Source: Cucumis sativus (Eukaryota > Streptophyta > Magnoliopsida > Cucurbitales > Cucurbitaceae). Taken from it: a stretch of 64,000 nt of DNA. Positions 11,674-22,849 of this stretch are shown here, one piece after another (within the stretch, counting starts at the first letter, position 1; every line of letters begins with the position of its first letter). Below the pieces are notes generated by a model. It was not told the origin of the DNA, made no database searches, and worked only from the letters and a program-made list of their open reading frames with translations. The translations under genes were made by a program, and so were the position numbers. The stretch is from NCBI RefSeq assembly GCF_000004075.3, contig NC_026660.2, positions 7,502,001 through 7,566,000 on the forward strand, read 5' to 3'.

Positions 11674-12129
11674 AATTTTTAACCTTCCTCTCTCTTTAGT
11701 CTTTTATTACTTTCATTTTTTACTACTCTTTCTTGTCTCTCTCTTTCACTTTTCTCACTCCCTCTTTTCTTTTTACCTCCCTCTTTCTTCCCCCTTCACA
11801 TAGTCCTGCTCTCTCGATTTTCCTCTCTCCCTCTCACTTTTCCTCAAATTTTTCAAACAAAACTCTCTTTATTCTCCCTTTAAAAAAAAAAAAAATAGTA
11901 GGTAGTAGCACACTACACCTTAAAAAAGATCCTTAAAATTCATGCTTTAAATATTGAATTTTATTTTTAGTTGATTTGAGATTTTATCGATCAATTCCTA
12001 TGAGGCCCTGATCCAAAAGGGAGTTCTGTTGAAGAGGAACTTCGTTACGATAGGTTGTTTTGACTAAAAGGGCATTCTACGAAGAAGGATGAGATTGGAG
12101 AAAGGGTGATGCGAAGAAAAGTATCTGAG
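11674..12129. other. C/T-rich stretch without a gene
   Basis: Strongly pyrimidine-rich on the plus strand from about 11690 to 11880, followed by an A run at 11882-11894. The frame at 11733-11936 is a product of this composition. From about 11990 the sequence grades into the LTR-like block. Confidence 0.5.
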
Positions 12130-12950
12130 TCTAAGAACCATCGCGTGGAAGTAGGTAACACATTGAGGTTGGTGGCAAAGAAGAGGTTGGCGTGTAATGC
12201 TAAGGATTAGGCGATTAGGGTATCAATATGAGGAGAAGTACCTATACCTAGGAGTGCAGTGATAAGGTAGGTGTTTGGTTGAGGTGACTAGATGACCCTC
12301 TGGGAGAGTAAATATTTTTTGCTTCCAAAGAAGAGAGTCAGGCCATTTAAAGAAGTTTAGCTTTCCAAAGCGAAAAGGTTGGCATCTTAAGGGAAGTGTT
12401 TATTTGTAACTGGCGTTTGGCCTACGTGGCAAGTTTGGGTTGGCTGCATAGCGTAGCGAAATAGAAAGGTGGCATGTGTAAAGCGGTAAAGTGACCATTA
12501 AATGTGAAAAGTCGCTATAAATAGGACCAAAGACTAAAAGAAAAGGGTATAAAAATGCTAAACGTTCTACTAAGTTATAGAGAGGAGATTTTGAAGTATT
12601 GAAAAGATGGTTGAGGGAACCCACTAGGAAAGAAGAGGAAGCTGAAAGCTAAAGGGAGAAAGAATAGAGGCCAAGTGTTCTTGTGAGTGATCCTTATAAA
12701 CAATTGTTTGTTTGTGAAGGATTTTATAAAAGATTTTTTTAAATAAATGCATGTTGTTTGTTATCGAAGCGCTGTAATTTATAATCTTTTCAAATGAAAA
12801 AAGTATTTTATGAATAATTGTATGAAAAGCTTCTATTGTAATCCTTTCTTTGATGATTGTTGTATCATATCAGTATTATGTGTTGAATGTGATCTATTGA
12901 GCTAATGTCTCTCTTTGATGTTGGTGTTGTTGTGTAACGAGTATTGGTGA
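12130..12950 (+). mobile_element. LTR-like sequence, family A copy 1 (inverted relative at 56465-57030)
   Basis: Matches the reverse complement of 56465-57030. Shared blocks: 'gtaggtgt' + 'tgactaga.gaccctctg' (12268-12305), 'ttgcttcc', 'ggttg.catct.aaggaa', and 'gtgtaaagc..taaagtgacc' (12476-12496). The TATA-type promoter text 'ctataaataggaccaaag' (about 12515) has its partner 'ctataaatagggccaaag'. TATA box plus downstream G/A-rich leader fits an LTR with R and U5 regions. No coding sequence is seen. The tandem array at 12950 follows directly and may be part of the element's internal region. Confidence 0.65.
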
Positions 12951-13319
12951 CTGATCTATCGCAACGCTAGTGAAAATCCTAGGTTTAACGTGAAACACTG
13001 GTGGAAGTGAATCCTAGGTCTAGACGGGTAAATGCTGTGAAAGTGAATCTCAAGTCTGCGTGAGAATGAGTTACGTTCTTGATACTAGATGTTGATGAGT
13101 GTGAATCCCAAATCTATGCAAGGAATGAGATGTGAGATGCTAGTGAAAGTGAATTCCAGGTGTATCGAGTGAGGCTAGTGAAGTGAAACCTAGGTCTAGA
13201 CGATGAGATGCCGGTGAAAGTGAATCTCAGGTTTGAGATTAAGATTGCTATGAGACACTGGTATAAATCCCAAGTCTACCGTAAACGCTGGTGAAAAATC
13301 TCAAGTTTAACTCGAGATG
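12950..13319 (+). repeat. Degenerate tandem array, about 40-bp unit (left part, interrupted)
   Basis: About nine diverged copies of a unit resembling 'gatgctagtgaaagtgaatc' followed by 'ccaggtctagacgagtga'. The array stops at 13319 and continues at 18206, on the other side of the 4.9-kb insertion. Confidence 0.75.
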
Positions 13320-13609
13320 CTAGTTGTGAAACTCCAAAATTTTTAGATCTTTAGAATTTGTTAAGTTTTAGTAAGGACAATAGAGAATGAGTTTTATAGG
13401 AAAAGAAGGTAAAAATTCTTGGAAAAATGCACTAAGGTTCCCCATTTAAGTTGAAGGGAAGTTAAGTTGAAAAGAGAAAAAATTGGTTAAGTCCACACCT
13501 TAGGCGTTTTGAACTTGGTGGGTAGCCAAAAGAGGAGTAAATGACATCCAAAGAGGATATTAAGGCAAGTAGTTAAAGCAAGTAGTTAAGGCAAATAGTT
13601 AGGCAAAAA

Positions 13610-14040
13610 GAAGGATAAGAGGTTAGTAGACAAAGGAAGCTAGGCGAAATGACTTGAGAGGTTAGCAAGAGTTTGCCACAAAGAAACTTAGCTTGGCGAA
13701 ATGACTTGTGAGGTTAGGTTGCGCGAGAAAGCATGGCATGTGAAAAAACTTAAGAGGTTATTGATAGGCTAGGTGAGAAAGCAAGTGAGCGAGAAGCATG
13801 TCATGAGAATTGGCTTTAGAGGTTATTGATAGGCTAGGTGAGAAAGCAAGTGGGCGAGAAGCATGTCGTGAGAATTGACTTTAGAGGTTAGTAGGGTTGG
13901 CGGCCATGGTATGTGAGATGGTTTTAGAGGTTAGCATGCGATAAGACTACACAACAAGGCTTGCATTGAGAGGTTAGCTATGCAAAATGACCTTGGAGGT
14001 TAACCATGTGATTAGGACAACAACGTGGCTTGATTAGGGA
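13610..14040 (+). repeat. Minisatellite around the motif 'gaggttag'
   Basis: Irregularly spaced copies of '(a)gaggttag' or 'gaggttat', each preceded by text like 'aaatgacttg' or 'ttggcttta'. Unit spacing is about 50-70 bp and one pair (about 13740-13880) is nearly identical. Related copies occur at 16600-16830 in the same element. Confidence 0.7.
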
Positions 14041-14253
14041 AATTGGTTTAAGGAATAATAATCCATGTGTCTTAACCATGTTAACATGAATTTTGATGTG
14101 CAGAAGAAGTTTGAGGTGTAATTATGAGCTTAAGTGGTAAGTCTAATCAAGGTTGATGTGTCAACATATTTTCCTACAAGGCTCCCTATAAATAGGCAAC
14201 TTCAACAAAGGATTTCTCACGACTCACTTATGCAAATTCACTCAAATTAGTCA

Positions 14254-16000
14254 TTTGGGGTGCTTCGTCCCTTGTTTTGGTATTGGGTGGGCTTAGCATT
14301 TGATGACAGGTCCATGTTTGGCACATGGTGTAAAATCATGGGCAAAATCATGGATTTAACAAATGAGGCGTAAACGGAAGGTTTTCTCCTTTTTTTTTTT
14401 TTTTTAGTTTTCAAATGTAAACCACTACTTTCACTTCCATTTTAAAATGTTTTTTAAAAATATTACTCCAATTTTAAGTCAAATAAATTAAAGGAGAATT
14501 TTTTAAAATAGAAAAATAAATTAAAATATTTACGATCTATGGAAAAATTTTAGATTCTATCAATGATAGTTTTCTATCACTATAGCATATCAAGGACTAT
14601 CAGTGATAGAATATGCTATAGGTTGTAAGTATTTTGTCAAATTTGTTATTTTTGAAAATTTCTCTAAATTAAGTATTGAATTAATTTGACAAGAAAAGAT
14701 CATTCTGGTAAAAAGTTGTTTATAATTTTATGTATTAAATAAATAAGTTCTTTTTTAGTCAAATTAGTTAGTGAAATTTCTTATTGTTTTGAGCGAATAA
14801 ATATATAATTTCTTTATTTTTTTTATATAGGTAAAAGAAAAAGAAATTATTTTTAGAGAAAATTTCAAAAATAGCAAATTTTACAAAATATTTACAACCT
14901 ATAACAAATTTTATCGCTGATATGCAATAGTGATATAAGACTATTATTGATAGAATAAAAATTTTTACAATAGCTTGTAAATATTTTAATTTATTTTGTT
15001 ATTTTTAAAAATACCACTTCTTTTTATTATTCAATTAAAAAATGAAAAATGATATATTTTTGTTCAAATAATAAAAATAAATGAACACATTAGAACTTTC
15101 TTTTTCATCATTGTTTTATCATTTTTTTACTGTAGATCGAAATATGAATCCCCTTTCTCTGTAAAACTTGATGAAAATAAATGACAAAAACTTAACAATT
15201 TGAATATATTTGACATGTAATTAAATTTTAAAACACACGATTGTACATAATTTTAAAATTTAATAGTATGTTATACCTATCATTTCAAAATTTATGAGTT
15301 AAATATACATTTTTCATTTTTTGTTATTGGTCACTTTAACTAGAAGACTTAGAACTTATTTGGATTTACTTAAGAAAAAAGTGTTTTTTTCAACAAAAAA
15401 AAAAAAAAAAACTCATTTTTATTTAAACTCTTGACCATTTAAATATTGCATTGCATGTGCATCATAGGAAGCCAACCATAACTATCATCGAATGTAACTC
15501 TATTGATTTTCACTTTTGCATGACCCTTTTGCTATGCTTATTTTGAAACCTAACTATTAGACGATTTTTAATGTTTTTCTTAATTGAAACTTTTGTATAC
15601 TCCATTCGATTACATGACTTGTTATTGTGTTAATAGTTTGTAATATTCCTAATTAGACCATTATGTTAATGTAACTGTAATTAAAATTATTGTTGTTGAA
15701 TGTTAAACTTTCTCGTTTTTACTTTTTTGTCATGGAAACCAACAAGTCAAGAAATTGAATTATAGGTACAAATATTAAAAAAAAATCAATTAAAAAATAT
15801 ATACATGACATATTTAGGATGTACAATTAATAATAAAAAAAAGATTAGCTAAGCCTAGGAATTCAAAACCAGCACCCTAAACACAAGCATAATCCAGATT
15901 ACCAATTTCTGCATCCCAAACACAGAAATCTGTAATTCTCAGCTATTAGAACCCTATCAAATAAGTCCACAAGCAATTAATTTCGAACTTGCACACCAAA
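14254..16000. mobile_element. Nested insertion of about 1.75 kb with short inverted ends
   Basis: The host text 'aaattagtc' + 'ttaaaagct' is continuous near 16240-16255 but split here between about 14253 and 16001. The ends are weakly inverted: TTTGGGGTGCTTCG on the left against TTTGGTGTGCAAGTTCG (reverse complement of the right end). The interior is very AT-rich with a T run (14390-14405) and no frame. Boundaries are accurate to about 10 bp; no target duplication was fixed. Confidence 0.5.
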
Positions 16001-16063
16001 CTCTCCTTTAAAAGCTCAGAATTTGTGTTTAGTTTGTTGAGGAGCACTACTGTTCAAGTTGTA

Positions 16064-16166
16064 TGCGAGAAGGTTTGCATTTTGATTCAAAGACTGCGAG
16101 AAGGTTTGCATTTTGATTCAAAGACTGCGAGAAGGTTTGCATTTTGATTCAAAGACTGCGAGAAGG
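16064..16166 (+). repeat. 31-bp tandem repeat, 3.3 identical copies
   Basis: Three perfect units (16064-16094, 16095-16125, 16126-16156) beginning 'tgcgagaaggtttgcatttt', plus a partial fourth. A diverged single copy lies at about 16311-16345. Identity of the copies points to recent amplification inside an otherwise diverged element. Confidence 0.93.
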
Positions 16167-16350
16167 ACATGCAAATAGGCTCCCTATAAATAGGCAATTT
16201 CAACAAAGGATTTCTCACAATTCACTATTGTAAATTCACTTCAATTAGTCTTAAAAGCTTAGAGTTTGTGTCTAGTTTGTTAAAGAGAGCTTTTGTTCAA
16301 GATGGATGTGAGAAGGTTTACGTTTTGATTCAAAGAAGACGAGAAGGTCA
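16167..16350 (+). repeat. Duplicated promoter-like module (partner 14174-14253 and 16007-16100)
   Basis: 'ggctccctataaatagg' followed by 'caatttcaacaaaggatttc' repeats the text at 14174-14253. The downstream part ('ttaaaagctta', 'gtgtctagtttgtt') repeats 16007-16100. Each copy has a TATA-like 'ctataaatagg', so the element carries two potential promoters. Together they show a segmental duplication, the first copy later being split by the insertion at 14254-16000. Confidence 0.75.
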
Positions 16351-16599
16351 TTCTGGAAGGAAATTGAGCAAGGTGCATTCCAAGAAGGCTACAGAACATA
16401 TCGTTTGAAGTTTCTCTAAACTTTTGAGATATGAAATTTTAAGACATTTTAGAACAACTTTGTAGAATGACATTTTATCAAACGAGTTATGAATTTTAAG
16501 TTATGAGTTTCAAAGTCGAGTCATGTATTCTAGATGAAAAATGAATTTCTCGACAGTAGGTCAATGTTATGCATGCTAGGCGAGATGGGTGTGGCATTT

Positions 16600-16830
16600 T
16601 GGTCATAGAGGTTATTTTGTATTGTTAAGAGGTTTGCAACAAGGCCATGGCACAACCAAGTGGCAAGGGATGGGCGAAGGTTGCACACATGACCTTACAT
16701 TGTGAGGTTAGTTCGCAGAGTGTGCAGAGCACAACGTGCACAAGGCATGATGGACGTGTTGGGTAGACAGCAAGGACGTGTGACATCCCTTACTATGAGG
16801 TTAGCACGCGGCAAGGCCCCAGGCCATGCA
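16600..16830 (+). repeat. Second group of 'gaggttag'-type minisatellite copies
   Basis: Copies of 'gaggttatt', 'gaggttagt' and 'gaggttagc' at irregular spacing, related to those at 13610-14040. The frame 16702-16950 crosses it and is not supported as a gene. Confidence 0.55.
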
Positions 16831-17044
16831 CATGCAACCAGCTCCATCCACCATGTGAGTGGTCACCGTTGGGCTGTTTTGAATTGTTGTGATATTTTTT
16901 GGAGTTTTAAGGAAAATTTTGGATATTTTCATGTTCAAGAGATTAGTTAAGGACAAAATGTGAATTTTTGTAGATCAAGGAGGCTTACAAGGAATCTCAC
17001 GATCAAGGCTCTATTCAAGTGTTGTGAGTGACAAAATGAATTTA

Positions 17045-17395
17045 AAGTTGATTTCTAAAGTATTTATTAAGCATGATTTCAAGTTCCACAAGCAATAGCT
17101 TGTGAGTAACACCATTTTTTCTAAAATATTTATTGAGCATGTTTTCAAGCTCCACAAGTAATATCTTGCGAGTAACAAATTATTTTAAGCGTTATTTACT
17201 AAAAATAATTTCAAGTTTAGCAGGCAATAGCTTGTGAGTAACACCATTATTTCTAAAGTAGTTATTAAGCACGTTTTCAAGTTCTACAAGCAATAACTTG
17301 TGAGTAACAAATTGTTTTAAACGTTATTTATTAGACATTGTTTCAAGTTTTAAAAGTAATAGATTATGAAATGATTTTACCAAGCATGATTTTCA
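17045..17395 (+). repeat. Tandem array, about 60-65-bp unit, five diverged copies
   Basis: Each unit has 'ttctaaag.atttattaagc' then 'ttcaagttc.acaagcaata' and 'cttgtgagtaac'. Alternating units end in 'accatt' or 'aaatt', suggesting growth in pairs. Confidence 0.8.
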
Positions 17396-18205
17396 AGTTA
17401 TGATTTATGATAAATGTTTATGAATTGATGTTCAAGTTATATCATGTTTAAATGATTTCATGATCAAGGCAAAGGAAATTATTTCAATGTTTTCAAATTT
17501 TTTCTCCATGCTCGAATATTCCCATGAGATCTATTATATACATGTGGTTAACTCCATATTGATGGTAGGGTTGACGAACCTATAGTCTATGGGCCATCAG
17601 GAAGGGTATATATTTATGCCTTAAAGGAGGGGCATAGCTTCCCAAGAACCGTTTCGTCTTCGAACGAATGGGTAAATACTGCCCATGGCTATAGAACATT
17701 GTCTTAAAAAAGCTATGCAAATGTTTCAAGTATGTTATGAAATGTATGTTATTGATAAATATATTCAAGTTTCAGTTTTATAATAAAACTGTTTATGAAA
17801 CCTGTCTTCTAAAACGTTGCTCACTAAGTCTTTCAACTTACCCTTTCCAAATGTTTTCCCTCTTCCAAGTACAAATCATGGAATCTCCGCATGTTGAACT
17901 TACTACTATTAGGTCAACTTAGTTTTTAATCATAAAAGGGATTGTTCTAATTAAAGTATTACTATATTCACTCAAGAATTTATACTTTCATGTTTGATAT
18001 AATTTTACTTGTTATTTATAAAAAAAAAATTCAAATGGAATACACTATGATTTCAAAGTAATTTTAAGTTTAAAGACTTCTGTTGTTGAATGTTTTACGT
18101 TTTCATGTCAGGGTTAGTTGAAGTTGTTTTGGAGGTAAACGACTTCAACTAACATCATGCCAGATCTCGAGCCAAACAAGTAGGTGTTTGGGGTGGGGTG
18201 TGACA

Positions 18206-18330
18206 CTGGTGAAGTAAATTCCAGTTGTAGGCTGGTAAGTGCTGGTGAAGTGAATCCTAGGTCTAGGCGATTAGATATGGATGGAAGGATCCCATGTCTC
18301 GACGGTGAATGGTGAATGTTTGATAAACTG
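18206..18330 (+). repeat. Right part of the interrupted 40-bp tandem array
   Basis: Continues the array of 12950-13319: 'ctggtgaagtaaattccag', then 'gctggtgaagtgaatcctag' and 'gtctaggcgattagat'. It runs up to the copia remnant. Confidence 0.75.
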
Positions 18331-18339
18331 ACATTACTG

Positions 18340-19500
18340 ATGTGATCACTGATGAGCTACTAAAACCATAATAATTCTTAATGAGTCCCTTTTCAAGACA
18401 AAATAAAATGTCTCCTTGTAGTCAGTGTCATCTTTCTGTGTATAACATTTGACATCTGCAAGTCTAGCCTTGTGTCGTTCGATATTGCCAATTGAGTCAT
18501 CTCTAGTATTAAAGACTCATTTACACCCAACTCTTTTTTTTCCTTTAGGCACTTCTACAAGGTCCTACACTTCATTATCATTCATTGATTTTAACTCTTC
18601 TTTCATGTCATCTTACCATTTAGCATAATTATCTTCTTTAATGGATTGTGAAAACAAAACTGGATCATTATTAATACTTAAGTCAAATTTTGATTCATGC
18701 AAATAAACCACATAGTCATAAGAAAATAGCTGATCTTCTTTGTCTTACAAATCTTCTTAACTCTATTTCATGTGGTCCCTCAGTTACAGGTTCATTTTTT
18801 ATAACATCATTATGTGGTATTTGACCATTAATTTGTTCTTCTTGGGGATTGTTAACAGAGTCAACAACTTGAAAAGAAGTTATAAATGAAGGAATTTCCA
18901 CCTTAACCTCTTGACTTTTTACTTTACGTGGTTATAAACTCCCACTAATTACGTTATTTTCAATGAATCTTACATTTCTAGTTTCACCATTCACATACTA
19001 TGGTTAGGACAATAAAATCTATACCCTTTTGATTTTTCCAGATAACCAATGAAGAAACCACTGGTTGTTCTTGAATCTAGTTTCCTTTCGAGTAAATTAT
19101 ATATAAATTCTTACTTATGCTTGACAACCTCGAACATGTAGGTACCTTAAACTAGGTTTTCTTACTGTCCACAATTCAAAAGATGTCTTTAGAACTGACT
19201 TACTAGGAACACTGTTTAATAAATATTGAGTGGTTCTTAATGCATACATCCACAAAGACACAAGTAAAAACTAATTAATTAACATGCTTCTAACTATACT
19301 ACTTAATTAATGTACGATTACGCCTTTCTCAAACACCATTTTATTGTGGTGTTTTTATATTGTGTATTGAGCATATATACCATGACTTTCTAGAAATTTA
19401 GAAAATGGGTCAAAACAATGTACTTTCTCATCATATTTTTCATAAATTTTGTAAAATCTTTGGCATTTTCAATTTTGTAATTGTTGGCTTGATATTGTTT
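18340..19500 (-). pseudogene. Dead Ty1/copia polyprotein fragment: end of integrase and start of reverse transcriptase
   Basis: On the minus strand, about 19480 to 19080 reads as integrase C-terminal text: 'FLESHGIYAQYT', 'SLWMYALRTTQYLLNSVPSK', 'FELWTVRKPSLRYLHVRGCQ'. From about 18730 to 18350 follows the start of reverse transcriptase: 'DDMKEELKSMNDNEV', 'DLVEVPKG', 'RVGCK-VFNTRDDSIGNIE', 'DYKETFYFVLKRDSLRIIM'. It is cut off just before the usual QMDVKTAFLNG region. Three conserved Trp codons (before DDM, before DLVE, before VFN) are stops. The fragment lacks the catalytic YVDD segment and RNase H. The closest family by eye is the TNT1-94 type. Confidence 0.88.
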
Positions 19501-20149
19501 GCTACAGTCATTCACATAAACATTAGCAATTTGATTGTTCCTAAGCTTTATAGAAAGATCTATTCTCATCACTGCTAGCAAAAGTAAGTACAACATGTTT
19601 CTCACTTAAGAGTGCCAAATTAAGATCCAAACCCAAGATAGATTCATATTTGTTCGCTCCAATCAAAGAAATTAAGTCTATTAAACTTGATAATTGACGT
19701 AGCATGCAAAATAAAGAGAAATTGAAGCAATGATGCAATTACAAAATAAATATGTTTATAAATTATTGCTTTGAGAAATAAACATAAAGACACAACACAC
19801 ATTCAAATAATATTAAATAATCATTAACTTATACAATTAAGTTCTTCTTTGGATGACACAACAATGTACCATATTTATACTTAACTAATGCTACATTTAT
19901 TTTCACATATATAATTGGTAATTTAAATGCTTATAGATATATTAGTTATCTTTGGATATACTAACAATATCTAATCAAACACCTCAATTAACCACAACAA
20001 GATTCAAATTTATAAAACTATTAATTACCTTAGGGCAAATTAAATGTTTTATAATAACAAAAATCAATATACTCATGACAAATCATTAATGTTTCATAAT
20101 ATATATCATCTCATTCATTAGCATCAAGTGAACATGAGTAATTGAATCA
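19501..20149. other. Possible decayed upstream part of the copia element
   Basis: On the minus strand this should hold the integrase core and gag, but only weak resemblance is left. Frames at 19390-19605 and 19541-19738 overlap the integrase region and are fragments of it, not genes. Confidence 0.35.
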
Positions 20150-20660
20150 ACTTTAATTTGATGTTTAAAGATTTACCAATTTGGCCACTTTGGTGACTAA
20201 CAAACTGTTCATAACACGTCATGATAAAACAAGTCAAACTAACCAAAATGAGATTCAAAATTATAAAAAACTACTAATTACCTTTGGCCAGTTTAATTAA
20301 CTATTTCATTAGCATTGCATAAATATGAGTAATTGAGTTAACTTTAATTTGATATCTATTGAACTTAATAATTTGGCCACTTTCGTGACTAACAAATTAT
20401 TCATAATATAGATATCATATTAAAATAATCACAATAATTATTTCCTTAATTTGCAAAACAATATCAATGGAATATATATTTGTAAGACTTACTAATTTGG
20501 CCACTTTGGTAACAAACAAATTGCTGATAACATAGATATATTACAACAAAATAATCGTATACATTGATAATTGAACTAATGTAACTTTAATTTAATATTT
20601 ATAGAACACCTCATAATTTGGTCAGTTTGGTGACTAACAAATTATTTATACTATTCTTCT
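20150..20660 (+). repeat. Tandem array with 'aatttggccactttggtgac' core, four copies
   Basis: Cores at about 20178, 20370, 20488 and 20614, each followed by 'taacaaa.t.ttcataa' and preceded by 'aactttaatttgatatttat'-like text. Spacing shortens from about 190 to 120 bp. No coding sequence is seen. Confidence 0.8.
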
Positions 20661-22849
20661 CCCCACTTAACTCATAGAAAATATGCTTAATATGTATTTT
20701 TGTTCAATCGACATTGGGGCAAACAAACAATCACATGCTTTCACATGAGATTCAATCCTTTTAGTTACAGCTTTAGCTAGAAATCTAATTTTTCCAAAAT
20801 TATTTTCATGCTTCCTTAAGAACCTGCTAGGTCTTGTCACTTGGATTGGTAAGTATTACATGTAGTATTTGATCAGTACTAAAAATTTTATTTGATTGTC
20901 AGAATTCTACATTGGTAAAGAGTTATTGAAGGACTTTGACAGAAATCAAACATTGGTAAGAATCTACTATGACTTCCAAAGTTCGGTTCATTTTTGTAAA
21001 AAAACCGACATGTGCATAATTTTACAAAACATAGTAACATTAAATTCCACTTTTTGTATCACATGGAATTAAAAATGGAAAGGTGGTGGTTTCCAAAGTT
21101 CATGTCTCAAGCAATGCGAATAGATAATTTGATTCTATCCTGCTAGAGAAAAAAGATAGACATGAGAGGCTTCATAACTTTTTTCGAGTTGGATTCAAGC
21201 TGGAGATTTGTAAGTATGCAAAACCAAGGATATTAATTTTGTAACCAACTTTCTAATTTATAATTAATTAAACCTATCTAGACATAAAAAATGAGTTCTA
21301 TAGTATAAAAAGAGTTAATACATAAAGTTTTGACAACGTAATTATACTCTGAATTTCTCTGATAAAAGTTTATTTTCCATGGAGGTAGGCATTCTATGTT
21401 GAACCACACACTTCTTCTTTTGTGTTTTTCTTTCTTCATTTTCTACTTGCATATTGAATTTTGTTTCATCGCCAGAGTTGTCATCAGAGAGGGTTTTTGA
21501 GTTTTTTTCTTTTTCTTTTTTATAATCACACCCATAGTGAAACATTGAAAATTGAAGAAGTTTATATGAGGTGTCTCTCAAATTACGTAATTAAAGGTAT
21601 TTCAAATTTCTTATTTTTAGAGGTCAAACAAAATCACTGAGAAAATTAAGTTAGAAAGGAAATTGAGTTGGAATTGTATTAGCAAAATCAAGGTAGAGTT
21701 GAGATCATATGACAACATTTTTTAAGGAAATAAATTCAAGTAAATTAAGATTATTCATCAATCAATAAATAAAATAGTCATAAACATTAACAGTAGGCGT
21801 AGGAGCATGACTCCAAATATAAAAATGAATTAAGCCAAAATGTGTCACATTAAAAAAGTTTTTTTAAGCTTACAATTTAAACAATTAAATGTGATCAATT
21901 TTGAATTGACAATTAACAAATAAAAGATGACTACCTTGATTATGTTTGAAAACTCCCTATTCAAAGTGGACCTACGACAATAACAAGAACAAACCTACAA
22001 TAATGAAATGATAACCAACCCCAACAAAATAAGTATATTTGACTTGGAAAGATCGGTAGGTGATAAAGAAGGAAAAAAAACTCGTTCCTATTTTCAAGAT
22101 TTTGGAAGCAATCTCCCTGACTTAATTGATTAACCTAGATTGGGAAAGAAAATCGAATTACTGTTTTCACGTGTGATCATGCAATACATAATTCAGTTTT
22201 TATATCTCAACAAAATAGCAAGTTAAACATGCTATAGTTAAGGATAAACATCATTAGATTTAATCTTAACATTAGCATGCTCATTAAGAAGAAGATAAAG
22301 GAGAGGAAAAGTAAACTCACCCTTGATATTCCTCCACTCTTCACGTGTTCTTTTCTATTAAACACTGACGAGCAACAGACACACCACTGCAGAGGCTTCT
22401 TTCTATTCCTTAGAATTTTAAGTAGCTAGATGTCTGAGCTCTAGCACCTTGGAAGAAGAAGTAGAGAGAATAATTGTTGGGAGAGTGTGGGAGTCCGAGA
22501 GAGAATGAGATTTTGGAGGTGGAAAGGCCAGGTTTTCCACAAAGTGAACAATGAACTTCTTTCACCCTAAAAGGGTTATGTTACAAGGATACATTTATAT
22601 GGAGAGTTTTCAAACTCATCTCTAAGATTTCCACTCTACATATAATTAATTAACTAATTAACCCTTCATTAATTAGCCAATTAATCATATCAATTAAACC
22701 AACTTTATAAAAAATCATATTTATTATCAAGTTAACTAATTGACATAATTAAAAATACTATATTTATATGACACTCACTCTCCTTTATCTCATAACCAAT
22801 TAATCAAGGGGTCTTTTTAAAAATAAAATAAAGACGTAATATATTTGAA
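20661..22849. other. Gene-free stretch, possibly retroelement-derived
   Basis: No gene is supported. On the minus strand near 22588-22605 there is a TATA-like 'ctccatataaatgtatcc' and nearby (22330-22560) moderately GC-rich text of the kind seen in copia LTRs and leaders. It may be the 5' end of the minus-strand copia element, but no paired LTR was recognised. Confidence 0.35.

Larger units (their letters stand above)
13325..18205 (+). mobile_element. 4.9-kb LTR-type insertion with 5-bp target duplication
   Basis: Begins TGTGAAACTCCAAAATTTTT and ends GGTGTTTGGGGTGGGGTGTG followed by ACA, the TG...CA style of gypsy-type LTRs. It is flanked by CTAGT (13320-13324) and CTGGT (18206-18210), a 5-bp target duplication with one change. 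The same tandem array lies on both outer sides, so the insertion can be read directly. No gag-pol frame is present and I could not find a second copy of the 5' end inside. It is therefore either a very long solo LTR or a non-autonomous element. It holds several tandem repeats and a nested insertion at 14254-16000. Confidence 0.72.

Noticed and set aside
12950..13319. Regular short repeats that could recall a CRISPR array
   Set aside because: The units are degenerate and contiguous, without unique spacers of fixed length, and the window is clearly a plant nuclear genome.
16702..16950. 82-residue frame in the LTR-type element
   Set aside because: It crosses the 'gaggttag' minisatellite and has no similarity to gag or any domain I know.
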